From positions 1 to 44,324 of the forward strand of contig CACMQH010000006.1 of assembly GCA_902615805.1 (NCBI GenBank): a stretch of 44,324 bases of DNA. The letters run 5' to 3'. The notes under the pieces are model-generated. The model was not told where the DNA came from, did no database searches, and saw nothing but the letters and a program-made list of their open reading frames with translations. How positions within the stretch are numbered: position 1 is the stretch's first letter; each line of letters begins with the position of its first letter. Shown here piece after piece: positions 25,628 through 33,482 of the stretch. This stretch comes from Rhodospirillaceae bacterium (GTDB lineage: Bacteria; Pseudomonadota; Alphaproteobacteria; TMED109). A program made the translations under genes and the position numbers.

Positions 25628-26152
25628 TTATATAAATCTTACGGCAAAAATCATTGCTACACTGTAAAGCATTATCATAATTATTATAGATGTAGCGTTA
25701 AAATGCTTGGTTATGGATGCCTTTGTCATTTGAGTAGCTTGATACAATAAATCGGGCCATGTGTAAGATACGAAATCACCCTGCGTAAATATTGCTTTAA
25801 TTCTTCCTTGGTTATCTACAACTGGTAGCCTTCTAAATCTGTCATTTGACATTGTTCTCAACCAAGATAACACCTCGTCATCTTCTTTACCCACTCTTGG
25901 GTTAGCCGTCATAATCTTTTCTAACCTTGTTCTATCGGCATTTAGCTTTTTATTAACTAGTTTTTTTAGTATATCTCTTTCAGTGCAAATACCTATGACT
26001 TTATTTTGATTATCTACAATAACAACTGAACCATAATTCTTTTCAGACATAATATTAACAGCCTTAGCAACAGTGTCTGTTTTTTTAAATGTGATAGGTT
26101 GTGGCTTAGACTTATATTCCGGTCTGTCTTTTAATTTATATCCTCTTTCCAT
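25628..26152 (-). CDS. CBS-pair protein with C-terminal membrane anchor
   Basis: A 174-residue protein with two CBS motifs (about 22-75: KAVNIMSEKNYGSVVIVDNQ and VIGICTERDILKKLV; about 85-135: NDRFRRLPVVDNQGRI and KAIFTQGDFV). CBS pairs bind adenine nucleotides. The C-terminus has a hydrophobic segment (SIIIMIMLYSVAMIFAVRFI), suggesting tail anchoring to the inner membrane. It lies 37 bp after tupA on the same strand, so it may be co-transcribed with the tungstate importer. A link to transporter control is only inference. Confidence 0.8.
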   Translation of the reverse strand: MERGYKLKDRPEYKSKPQPITFKKTDTVAKAVNIMSEKNYGSVVIVDNQNKVIGICTERDILKKLVNKKLNADRTRLEKIMTANPRVGKEDDEVLSWLRTMSNDRFRRLPVVDNQGRIKAIFTQGDFVSYTWPDLLYQATQMTKASITKHFNATSIIIMIMLYSVAMIFAVRFI

Positions 26153-26189
26153 AGCCTATATACTATTATAATCAAAAAAAAGATCAATA

Positions 26190-26984
26190 TTATTCGATAA
26201 AAAACAATTGCTGATTTTTATTTTTAAAATTTATAATATTTTTTTTAGATTGATCAGATAACAACCAAATTAAAACTCTATTAGCAAGCTTATATTTGCT
26301 TTGAGGACATTTATCTTTATTTATTATATGTGCATTATATCTATTAATTAAGAAGTCTTCATTATCTGAATAAATTATAAAATCTAATTTATTCTTAAAA
26401 GAGAGCCAAGTAGCTTTATCAGTAAAAGTATAAGCATTTAAACCTACAGCAGTATTTATAGTGGCTCCCATACTAGTCCCTGTTTCTAGATACCAATTTA
26501 CTGAAAATTCGGATGAATTCAGATATAAACTTTTCCAAATCATTTTTTCTTTGTAGTCTGTACCTGAATTATCTCCTCTAGAAATAAAAAGGCTTTTTGT
26601 CTCAAAAATTTTTTTAAAAGCACTTTTAACTTTTAAATTACCAATCTTTGCAGGATCATTTTTAGGACCAATTAATATATAATAATTATGCATGATATAA
26701 TATTTTTTTTTAGAAAAACCGCTATCCATAAAAATTTCCTCTTGTTGCGGACTATGAACAATTAGTAAATCTCCATCACAATTCATAGAGTTTCTTATTG
26801 CTGCACCAGTTCCTACTGCCACTACATTTACTTTTATACCTAAATCTTTATAAATTAACGGCAGGATATAATCATAAAACCCTGAGTTTTTTAAGGAAGT
26901 AGTAGATTGTAAAATTATGCTATTTTCTGCTTTTATAACTGAGATAAAAAAATAAATAAAAATTAAAACAATAAAACTTTGCAT
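26190..26984 (-). CDS. tupA: Tungstate-type ABC transporter substrate-binding protein
   Basis: A 264-residue periplasmic protein with a signal peptide (about 1-19). The binding-protein core reads QSTTSLKNSGFYDYILP, VNVVAVGTGAAIRN, DLLIVHSPQQEE and the later GDNSGTDYKEKMIWKS and YLETGTSMGATIN segments, close to TupA. It is the last gene of tupB-tupC-tupA, separated by 2 bp from tupC. Family members can bind tungstate or molybdate; the preference cannot be read here. The N-terminal TTS block normally starts TTTST, and is slightly altered. Confidence 0.88.
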   Translation of the reverse strand: MQSFIVLIFIYFFISVIKAENSIILQSTTSLKNSGFYDYILPLIYKDLGIKVNVVAVGTGAAIRNSMNCDGDLLIVHSPQQEEIFMDSGFSKKKYYIMHNYYILIGPKNDPAKIGNLKVKSAFKKIFETKSLFISRGDNSGTDYKEKMIWKSLYLNSSEFSVNWYLETGTSMGATINTAVGLNAYTFTDKATWLSFKNKLDFIIYSDNEDFLINRYNAHIINKDKCPQSKYKLANRVLIWLLSDQSKKNIINFKNKNQQLFFIE

Positions 26985-26986
26985 TA

Positions 26987-27712
26987 TTAAACAATTAATT
27001 TGCCAGCCATAAAAAGCTTGCCTTCTTTTGACTTTGGTTTAGAAAAAAATATTTTTGCACCTGTAAACTCACACATTTTTCCTTTATTAATGAATATAAT
27101 ATCATTAGCCAATCTTTTTGCCTGTAATAAATCATGGGTGACTGCTATTACCTTTGTCCCTTGTTGATTAACCTCTTTAATAATTTTTTCTATTATTTGA
27201 ATAGAATAAGGGTCTAAATTAGAGGTTGCTTCATCTAAAAATAGAACTTTAGGTAAAGTTACAATTGCTCTAGCAAGAGATAACCTTTGTTTCTCTCCAC
27301 CAGACAAAAGTATAGCATTCTCATTAACTAAATTTAATAAATCTACTCTTTTTAAAACTTTCAATATTTTTTCTTTATTTATTATTTTAGTTCTCTGTTG
27401 TAGAGCAAATGAAATATTTTTAAAAACAGATCTTCTTAATAATATAGGAGATTGAAAAACCATAGATTGTTGTTTTCTAATACTTGTATTTAGAGTTTTA
27501 TTTGCAAAAGTAACTTCAGAAGTGCTATCACTTATTAATCCATGTAAAAATTTTAAAAATAAAGTTTTACCAGCTCCATTTGGACCTAAAATAATTGTGA
27601 TACCTCTTGCTTTGATTTCACAAGAAATATCACTAAGTAATTTTCTTTGTCCTTTTTCAAAGTTTAGCTTCTTTACTTTTATAGGCATTAAAATATTTTT
27701 TTTACTTACCAT
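26987..27712 (-). CDS. tupC: Tungstate-type ABC transporter ATP-binding protein
   Basis: A 241-residue ABC ATPase. Walker A GPNGAGKT, signature LSGGEKQRLSLARA, Walker B KVLFLDEATSNLDP and the H-loop AVTHD are all intact. It overlaps tupB by 11 bases and is followed two bases later by the binding protein. Energises the TupB permease at the cytoplasmic face. A later start (MPIKVKKLNFEKG, about 8 residues in) is possible. Confidence 0.9.
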   Translation of the reverse strand: MVSKKNILMPIKVKKLNFEKGQRKLLSDISCEIKARGITIILGPNGAGKTLFLKFLHGLISDSTSEVTFANKTLNTSIRKQQSMVFQSPILLRRSVFKNISFALQQRTKIINKEKILKVLKRVDLLNLVNENAILLSGGEKQRLSLARAIVTLPKVLFLDEATSNLDPYSIQIIEKIIKEVNQQGTKVIAVTHDLLQAKRLANDIIFINKGKMCEFTGAKIFFSKPKSKEGKLFMAGKLIV

Positions 27713-28412
27713 AATACCTATCCTTAATGTTATATTTTTTATAAGTTACTATTAGGTTTATGGTGATAGATGTAATTAAAAGTATAATTCCCAAAGCTAG
27801 TGCCAAAGAAAGCTCACCTTTTGAGGTTTCCATTGTAATAGTAGTCGTCATTACTCTGGTAAGATGATCTATATTTCCTCCAACAATTATTACAGCTCCT
27901 ACTTCAGAGATACCTTTTGCAAGACCAGCTAAAACTACAGTAATTAGTGAATATCTTGCATCTATAATATAAGCTTTAATAGTAGTAATTTTGGGTGTGA
28001 CTAAAGAAACAAATAAATCATTATAATTTTCTTGAAGATCCTCTATGATTTGTGTTGTTAAACCTGCAATGATAGGCAGAATTAATATAATTTGTGCTAT
28101 AATCATAGCAGTAGGAGTATAAAGAATTCCTAACCAACCAAAAGGACCAGACCGAGATAAATTAATATAAACAAATAGACCTACAACTACAGGTGGTAAA
28201 GACATTAAGGAATTAATTATACCTATTAAAAGATTTCTTCCCTTAAATGTCTGAGTAGCCAAAAAAGTACCTAATGGCAAACCTATCAAACATGAAATAA
28301 GTAATGCTATTATTGTTACTTTAAAAGATAAGAAAAAGACCTCTATAAGCTTTTTATCAAAGCTAAATATTAAATTTATAGCTGTAAAAATTGAATTCCA
28401 GTAAATTTCCAT
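27702..28412 (-). CDS. tupB: Tungstate-type ABC transporter permease
   Basis: A 236-residue inner-membrane permease with five or six hydrophobic segments. The ABC permease cytoplasmic loop is seen as ARYSLITVVLAGLAKGISEV (EAA-like). The motifs NSLMSLPPVVVGLFVYINLS and GPFGWLGILYTPTAMI are typical of the molybdate/tungstate permeases. First gene of the three-gene importer. Tungstate uptake would serve W- or Mo-cofactor enzymes such as formate dehydrogenase; none is in the window. Confidence 0.88.
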   Translation of the reverse strand: MEIYWNSIFTAINLIFSFDKKLIEVFFLSFKVTIIALLISCLIGLPLGTFLATQTFKGRNLLIGIINSLMSLPPVVVGLFVYINLSRSGPFGWLGILYTPTAMIIAQIILILPIIAGLTTQIIEDLQENYNDLFVSLVTPKITTIKAYIIDARYSLITVVLAGLAKGISEVGAVIIVGGNIDHLTRVMTTTITMETSKGELSLALALGIILLITSITINLIVTYKKYNIKDRYYGK

Positions 28413-28458
28413 AAAATGACTTTATTATTATAAAAAAGTTATATTAAATTTTATTATA

Positions 28459-28881
28459 CTAAAATTCTATTTTTTTAATTTTATTTTTTTCAGTATCTAT
28501 TAAAATTAAATTTTTATTATTAAATACTTTAGAGTATTCTAATAATTGCCTTCTAGTATTAATTTCTTCAATTGAAGCTGCCTTTCCTGACTTTACCTCT
28601 GCTATAAACTTTTTCTTACCTTTAGATACAATCAAGTCTGCTCTAATAAAAAAGTTTACTGTTTCATCATCCTGTAATAATTTTCCTTTTGCTGTAGTTT
28701 GAAAACTTTCAATTTTATATCCATTCTTTTTTAATAATTTAATAGCTTTTTGTTCAGCTTTTTTTCCCTTTCGTTTATATAAATAAAATTTGATATTTTT
28801 ATATACTTCTTTTATCTTCCATCCTAAATAAAGAAAAAAAAAGATTAAAATTATTAATAAAAAAATTTCTAGATTTGACAT
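28459..28881 (-). CDS. Membrane-anchored PD-(D/E)XK-fold nuclease-like protein
   Basis: A 140-residue protein with an N-terminal membrane helix (about 5-22, IFLLIILIFFFLYLGWKI), then a basic stretch (YKRKGKKAEQKAIKLL). The fold resembles Holliday-junction-resolvase/NERD-like nucleases: AEQKAIKLLKKNGYKIESF, RADLIVSKGKKKFIAEVKSG. The D at RADLIV and E-x-K in AEVKSG are the expected metal-site residues. Followed after 6 bases by the exported HNH gene, and preceded by 46 bp from tupB. DNA substrate and membrane role are unknown. Confidence 0.7.
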   Translation of the reverse strand: MSNLEIFLLIILIFFFLYLGWKIKEVYKNIKFYLYKRKGKKAEQKAIKLLKKNGYKIESFQTTAKGKLLQDDETVNFFIRADLIVSKGKKKFIAEVKSGKAASIEEINTRRQLLEYSKVFNNKNLILIDTEKNKIKKIEF

Positions 28882-28887
28882 TTATTT

Positions 28888-29349
28888 TTAATTTTTAAGT
28901 TTTATAGAACAATTATTAAATAAATCAGTGTCATTGTTTTTAAAAGATAGGTTATATTTTTTTTTTATCTTAAAATAAATATTAACATAATTACAAAAAT
29001 TAATAATTTCATATTCTAAACCTTTTTTATCATTACTTCTTCTTAAAAAATCTTTAGGAGTTGCTGACCCTTTTGAGCTATTTATTCTGTGACAGGCGGG
29101 AACATGATTTTCTTTATCGTTTGCAAACTCTTTTTTTCTCTCCAGGGTCCATTTAAAAGCACCACTATCAAAAGCATCTTTTAATGAAACAACATGGTCT
29201 ATATTAGTTTTACAATGTTTTTTTGTATAATATCCTATTTTAGTTTTTGTAGGATATGAGTGAAAATGAAAAAAATTTCTATTATATTTATTTTCCGCAT
29301 TTATCTTAGAAATAAAAAGAAAAATTAAGGTAATATAAAATATTTTCAT
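28888..29349 (-). CDS. Exported HNH / DUF1524-like nuclease
   Basis: A 153-residue protein with a signal peptide (about 1-18, ending INAE). The core IDHVVSLKDAFDSGAF, then ANDKENHVPACHRINSSKGS and ATPKDFLRR, follows the secreted HNH/DUF1524 pattern: D-H for metal/base, N and H for the second and third motif positions, and the SKG block. Together with the upstream cytosolic-facing nuclease-like protein it makes a two-nuclease pair. The role could be DNA scavenging (nutrient P or N) or defence; position does not decide. Confidence 0.75.
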   Translation of the reverse strand: MKIFYITLIFLFISKINAENKYNRNFFHFHSYPTKTKIGYYTKKHCKTNIDHVVSLKDAFDSGAFKWTLERKKEFANDKENHVPACHRINSSKGSATPKDFLRRSNDKKGLEYEIINFCNYVNIYFKIKKKYNLSFKNNDTDLFNNCSIKLKN

Positions 29350-29380
29350 TACCTTAATTTAGTATTTATTCTTAATAAAA

Positions 29381-29923
29381 TTAAGTAGATTCTCTTATTG
29401 ATCTAATATTTAAATAATGTGCTCCTAGCAAAATTAAACCACCTAATACTGTAAATATAGTTTCAAGTGTCTCTCCAATGCCTCCATGTTCATGATGTCT
29501 ATGTTCAGCTTCCTCATGATGAGTAGCCTCTTTATGCCCTGCTTCTTCATGATGAGTAGCCTCTTCGTGCCCTGCTTCTTCATGATGAGTAGCCTCTTTA
29601 TGGCCAATATGACTGCTCTCTGAACCGAAGTTAATATCATGCATAAAGATTGCACCCACAAGAAGGGATAAACCTATAACAGCTAAACTTATGCACTTAT
29701 AATTATGATGTACTCTCAAAGACTTAGCCATTGCAAATAAACTAATTGGAACTGCAAACAATACTAATATAACATGTACTTTTTCATTATTTATCCATAA
29801 AGATGCGAAACTAGGAATCATTAATATAATTACTGGCAAAGCAATACAATGCAATATACAGCAAAGTGAAAGACATATGGATAGTTTATCGCTAAATTGT
29901 TTTTTTACTTGTGCAATATTCAT
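29381..29923 (-). CDS. MerC-domain membrane protein with His repeat
   Basis: A 180-residue inner-membrane protein. Four hydrophobic segments and the Cys motif LSLCCILHCIALP (about 19-31) resemble MerC, a mercury/metal transporter family. Between segments three and four is a His/Glu-rich insert: three 11-residue units of the type GHKEATHHEEA, then HRHHEHGG. Such His loops bind Zn/Ni. It lies 18 bp after the outer-membrane gene and is part of the arm opposite zur, so metal (probably zinc) uptake under Zur is the favoured reading. True Hg resistance is unlikely because no merR/merA is near. Confidence 0.75.
   Translation of the reverse strand: MNIAQVKKQFSDKLSICLSLCCILHCIALPVIILMIPSFASLWINNEKVHVILVLFAVPISLFAMAKSLRVHHNYKCISLAVIGLSLLVGAIFMHDINFGSESSHIGHKEATHHEEAGHEEATHHEEAGHKEATHHEEAEHRHHEHGGIGETLETIFTVLGGLILLGAHYLNIRSIREST
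29507..29605 (-). repeat. Three 33-bp in-frame repeats encoding the His-rich insert
   Basis: Three near-identical 33-bp units (29507-29539, 29540-29572, 29573-29605), each encoding G-H-[KE]-E-A-T-H-H-E-E-A. Differences are confined to a few positions (for example the Lys/Glu codon). Copy-number variation by slippage is plausible, in multiples of 11 residues that preserve the frame. Confidence 0.9.
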
Positions 29924-29941
29924 AATTAATTCTCTTAAATT

Positions 29942-31270
29942 TTAATGGTCATGTCCGTCATGTCCACCAGAACCCAAATACATAATGTACTGAAAAATAA
30001 CTTGATTATCAACCATTTCAGCTCTTGGTGTTTCATGATTAAGTTGTAACCTCATAACCGATGCAGAGTCAAACTTCCACTCTGACATAATAGAATGAGT
30101 TTCAGGATCATTACCTGCCGGATCTAATGCACTACCAACAAGTCCAGTAGGAGCATCAGCAGGCAATAATTTACCATATCTATAACCAAGACTTAAATGC
30201 TCGTTAAACTGATTTACTAAAGATAAATAATAACCGCCATCATTATCATCAAATGCTACATTTCCTGTTGATTCTTCACTATCTGCGAAAGTACCATCTT
30301 GATTTCTATAAAAATATTCAGCACTTATTTTTAATTTCTGGTTAGAATTATATGAGTTTTCATAATCTAAATTTATAATAGATAAATCACTATCCCCACT
30401 AAATGTTACAGTATCTTCATTACCCAATCTTGCATTAGGCGATCTTGATTTTCCTGATAAATGATACAGATTAAAAGCCAATTCTTCGGTATTTGAGAGA
30501 TTTAAAGTAGATTTATAAAAGGCTGACCAAGCATCACTTCCAGTTCCCTCACTACCTGCAGTATTACCAAAAGGAAAGTCCTCTCCTCTAAAAATTCCAA
30601 ACCCGATTTCTGATGATCCTAGTAAGTATGAAGCTTCTAAACCATCATCATTATAAGCTTTATTTAAAAAAACTCTATAAGGTAATGGTCTATCTGCAAA
30701 ATCATCAGCATGAGCATGCTGAGGATTTAAAACACCTACATTCCAAAAAGCCCTACCAAATTTAAAAAAAGTATTATCTAGAAAGCTTCCATCTAAAGTT
30801 TCTACATATGCTTCTTCTAGCTCTATCTTATCTGCTCCATCTTCTCTAACAATTGCAGCTGTAAGAGATCCGCTAAATTTTTCGCCTATGTCTGAATTAA
30901 TTATTAACTCAGACTCTCCAATGAATAATCCTTCTCTTCCTCTTTCACCTTCATGTGCAGTACCAAAACCCTTTGGTTCCACCTCTCCCTCTCTAGTGTA
31001 AGCCATATATTTACCATTTAATACGGCCTCTATATTGAAGCTGCTTTCTTCAGAGTGTCCATCATGATGATCAGCTACTTTAGTATCTTGTTTAGCCTTC
31101 TCATTCTCTAATTTTTCTATTTTCGCTTCTAAAGCTTCAATTTTATTTTCATAAATTTCTTTAATCTGCTTAAATTCATTTTTTAAGTCAGACACTTCTT
31201 TATTTATATCAGCACTTAAATTTTTTATAAAAAAAATGCTAATTAAAACAACCACTATATACTTGTTCAT
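29942..31270 (-). CDS. Porin-like outer-membrane protein with His-rich N-region and C-tail
   Basis: A 442-residue exported protein: signal peptide about 1-20, a coiled coil (EIYENKIEALEAKIEKLENE, then KAKQD), a His stretch ADHHDGHSEESS, and a beta-barrel-rich body with a porin-like block FGRAFWNVGVLNPQHAHADD and many short amphipathic strands. The last strand reads VIFQYIMYLG, followed by an extra tail GSGGHDGHDH, unusual because outer-membrane barrels normally end in an aromatic residue. First gene of the leftward transcript from the zur gap and followed by the MerC protein. Zinc/metal passage across the outer membrane is an inference from the His motifs and context. Confidence 0.7.
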   Translation of the reverse strand: MNKYIVVVLISIFFIKNLSADINKEVSDLKNEFKQIKEIYENKIEALEAKIEKLENEKAKQDTKVADHHDGHSEESSFNIEAVLNGKYMAYTREGEVEPKGFGTAHEGERGREGLFIGESELIINSDIGEKFSGSLTAAIVREDGADKIELEEAYVETLDGSFLDNTFFKFGRAFWNVGVLNPQHAHADDFADRPLPYRVFLNKAYNDDGLEASYLLGSSEIGFGIFRGEDFPFGNTAGSEGTGSDAWSAFYKSTLNLSNTEELAFNLYHLSGKSRSPNARLGNEDTVTFSGDSDLSIINLDYENSYNSNQKLKISAEYFYRNQDGTFADSEESTGNVAFDDNDGGYYLSLVNQFNEHLSLGYRYGKLLPADAPTGLVGSALDPAGNDPETHSIMSEWKFDSASVMRLQLNHETPRAEMVDNQVIFQYIMYLGSGGHDGHDH

Positions 31271-31341
31271 AAATCTTCCCTTTTCTAAATTATTTAAGCT
31301 TAAGTGAGTTTAAGCTAAATAACTGATAACATTTTTGCAAT

Positions 31342-31355
31342 ACTATTGCAATAGT
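31342..31355. promoter_or_regulatory. Perfect 14-bp palindrome, candidate Zur operator
   Basis: ACTATTGCAATAGT is a perfect inverted repeat in the 131-bp region between the divergent porin-like gene and zur. A partly similar TTTTTGCAATA is just to its left and a TTTAAGCT direct repeat further left. A Fur-family operator is usually an AT-rich dyad of this size, so this is the best candidate to control both arms. It is not the textbook alphaproteobacterial Zur consensus. Confidence 0.4.
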
Positions 31356-31401
31356 GTAAATTATTTATTGATATATTTTTTTTTTATATTACTTTTAGTC
31401 T

Positions 31402-31836
31402 ATGGATATTACAAATACCGAAAATTTACTTAATTATTGTTTAATGAAAAAAAAGTCTTTAACTCCATCTAGGACTTTAGTTATAAAAACATTATCAAAG
31501 CACAAAAAACCAATATCTGCATATGAATTAAGAGACGAGATTAATAATAATGGAGATGTTAGTATAAATATTTCACAAATATATAGAGTTTTAGAGTTTT
31601 GGATAGATTTAGGACTTATCCATAAAATTTCTTCAATTAATAAATTTTTACTGTGCATTACACCAGAAGAAAAACATACCCATATGCTGAACTTTTGCAC
31701 TGTTTGTGAAAAAGTATTTGAAACATGTAATGAACAAATGGGGTTAAATTTAAAAAAAAGTACAGCTAAGCTTGATCTTGCTTTTAATAATACTCGCTCT
31801 GTAGAAATACCTGTTATTTGTCCTCAATGTAGTTAA
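31402..31836 (+). CDS. zur: Fur-family zinc uptake regulator (Zur type)
   Basis: A 144-residue metal-sensing repressor. The winged-helix part is SRTLVIKTLSKHKKPISAYE onward, with INISQIYRVLEFWIDLGLIH for the recognition helix and wing. The metal domain reads KHTHMLNFCTVCEKVFETC, and the protein ends VICPQCS, giving the two CxxC sites that hold the structural zinc. The H-x-H and Cys arrangement plus the flanking His-rich transport genes indicate Zur, not Fur. It diverges from the porin-like gene and its stop shares a base with the next start (TAATG), so it likely autoregulates. Confidence 0.88.
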   Translation: MDITNTENLLNYCLMKKKSLTPSRTLVIKTLSKHKKPISAYELRDEINNNGDVSINISQIYRVLEFWIDLGLIHKISSINKFLLCITPEEKHTHMLNFCTVCEKVFETCNEQMGLNLKKSTAKLDLAFNNTRSVEIPVICPQCS

Positions 31837-32216
31837 TGGAACATCTATTAGAACATTACCTTTATGGGTTTTCGGCTAATTTAAGAGGCTTTGTATTTGG
31901 TTTCTTTCATGCTGCAATTATGATCTTAGGATATTACACGGGTTGGAGCATAAATAGATTTCTTAAAATAATTTCTAATGGTTATATAGCGGGGATTTTT
32001 GGTGCTGCCTTATCACATGTAGTTGCAGATGTTATAGCAAGTTTTTTAGATCCTCATATTAGAAAAATGGTATTAGGAATAGTATTAGGAGGAATTGTTC
32101 CTTTGTTTTTTATTCCAATACTTGAAAAGTATGTTGTCAAAAGTAAACACCACATTGTTACTGGAGATCATGAAGATATAAAAAAAGATTTAAAAAGTCA
32201 TAAAAATAATACATAA
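31836..32216 (+). CDS. Small membrane protein in zur operon, unknown function
   Basis: A 126-residue protein with about three membrane helices (approx. 14-34, 47-68, 76-98; for example FFHAAIMILGYYTGW and GIVLGGIVPLFFIPIL). His residues sit at both ends (MEHLLEHY and SKHHIVTGDHED) and there are conserved-looking polar residues in helix two (ALSHVVADVIASF). It is translationally coupled to zur by TAATG and followed 12 bp later by zrgA. I do not recognise the family. Position and His content suggest a zinc-transport or sensing accessory. Confidence 0.6.
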   Translation: MEHLLEHYLYGFSANLRGFVFGFFHAAIMILGYYTGWSINRFLKIISNGYIAGIFGAALSHVVADVIASFLDPHIRKMVLGIVLGGIVPLFFIPILEKYVVKSKHHIVTGDHEDIKKDLKSHKNNT

Positions 32217-32228
32217 AGGAGAATTTAA

Positions 32229-32798
32229 ATGAAATTTTTTATTAGTTTACTATTAATGTTTAGCTTTTACAGTTTTGCCGAAGATGACCATCATAATCAT
32301 GATCATAGTCATGACCACACTAATGAGGAAAGTTCCAAGAAAGATAAAAAATCTCTAGATGCTCACGTTCATGGTGTCAGTATTCTTAATTTAGTGCAAG
32401 ATATGAAACAGTTATCATTTGAATTTGAGATGCCTGGTTTCGACGTAGTTGGCTTTGAATATAAAGCAAAGAAAAAAGAAGATATAAAAAAAGTAAGAAA
32501 TGCATTAGGTATACTATCTGATTATAATAATATGATTGATGTACCTGCTAACGCAAATTGTAAAGAAGAAAAAAGCTCTGCAAAGGTTATTAATGAAGGT
32601 TCCCATTCAGAATTTATAAGTCAATATTTATTAATTTGTGAAAAAATATCTTCAATTAAAAATATACAAATTAAATATTTTGATAGCTTTCCATTTAGTA
32701 AAGAACTTACCATAAATCTAATTACTAAAAATAAAAAAATGGCTCAAACTATTAATAGACAAGACAATATAATTAATGTTGATGGGTATTTTAATTAA
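32229..32798 (+). CDS. zrgA: ZrgA-like (DUF2796) zinc-uptake periplasmic protein
   Basis: A 189-residue exported protein with a signal peptide (about 1-17) and a His-rich N-terminus (DDHHNHDHSHDHTNE). The DUF2796 signature LDAHVHGVSILNLV, then LSFEFEMPGFDVVGFEYKAK is clear. ZrgA in Vibrio is a periplasmic zinc-acquisition protein of the Zur regulon, encoded with an ABC transporter. Here it is preceded by GGAG (Shine-Dalgarno) and followed 5 bp later by an ABC ATPase. Strong context with zur. Confidence 0.82.
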   Translation: MKFFISLLLMFSFYSFAEDDHHNHDHSHDHTNEESSKKDKKSLDAHVHGVSILNLVQDMKQLSFEFEMPGFDVVGFEYKAKKKEDIKKVRNALGILSDYNNMIDVPANANCKEEKSSAKVINEGSHSEFISQYLLICEKISSIKNIQIKYFDSFPFSKELTINLITKNKKMAQTINRQDNIINVDGYFN

Positions 32799-32803
32799 CT
32801 TAG

Positions 32804-33481
32804 ATGAATAACGTTATAGAAATAAATGACCTACTATTTGAATGGAATAATAAAAAACAATTTAGTTTAAAGATTAAAGAACTAAAAGTACAAAATAAAC
32901 AAAAGATTATTATCTTTGGCAGAAGTGGTTCAGGAAAATCAACACTACTTAATTTGATTAGCGGAATTTTATCTCCCACTAATGGTACTTTATGTATAAA
33001 AAATACAGAAATAAATAAATTATCTCAAAAAAAAAAAGATCAATTTAGAGCTAATAACATTGGAGTTATATTTCAACAATTTAATATCTTAAATTATTTA
33101 TCTCCCCTTCAAAACATATTGTTACCTTGTTTTTTTACACAATTTAAGAAAAATAATAAAGAATACTTTTATGACAGAACTTTTGCTTTAGCTCAAAAGT
33201 TAGATATAAAAAAAAATATTTTATTGCAAAATAATTCTAAAGATTTATCTGTAGGGCAAAAGCAAAGAATAGCTATTTTAAGAGCAATTATAAATAAGCC
33301 ATTCTTAATACTTGCCGATGAAGCAACATCAGCTCTTGATGAAAATAATAAAAATGACTTTATTAATCTTCTTATGAATTTATGTGATGAAGAAAAAATT
33401 ACCTTACTCATGGCAAGTCATGACACATCGTTAGAAAAGAATTTTGATACGTCCATTAATTTAGAAAAAGTTTTATTGTGA
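32804..33481 (+). CDS. ABC ATPase, LolD/MacB type, of the ZrgA cluster
   Basis: A 225-residue ATPase. Walker A is GRSGSGKST, the Q-loop region is VIFQQFNILNYLSPLQNI, Walker B is LILADEATSALDE, and the H-loop is MASHD. The ABC signature is degenerate: DLSVGQKQRIAILRA, with LSVGQ in place of LSGGQ. Overall architecture matches the LolD/MacB-type exporters/mechanotransmission ATPases. It pairs with the FtsX-like permease encoded directly after it (2-base gap). In Vibrio an equivalent ATPase/permease pair accompanies ZrgA. Confidence 0.85.
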   Translation: MNNVIEINDLLFEWNNKKQFSLKIKELKVQNKQKIIIFGRSGSGKSTLLNLISGILSPTNGTLCIKNTEINKLSQKKKDQFRANNIGVIFQQFNILNYLSPLQNILLPCFFTQFKKNNKEYFYDRTFALAQKLDIKKNILLQNNSKDLSVGQKQRIAILRAIINKPFLILADEATSALDENNKNDFINLLMNLCDEEKITLLMASHDTSLEKNFDTSINLEKVLL

Positions 33482-33482
33482 A

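Noticed and set aside
24232-29349. A CRISPR-Cas or restriction system, because of the Cas4-like nuclease
   Set aside because: No repeat array, Cas1/Cas2, methylase or specificity subunit is visible; the pair looks like stand-alone nucleases.
29443-29661. A second-frame protein of 72 residues inside the MerC gene
   Set aside because: It arises only from translating the 33-bp repeats in another frame and has the repeat-generated KRLLIMKKQG pattern, so it is a shadow of the His-rich gene.
29381-29923. Mercury resistance (mer operon)
   Set aside because: Only a MerC-type protein is present, without merR, merA, merT or merP, and the neighbours are a zur-type regulator and His-rich zinc-linked genes.
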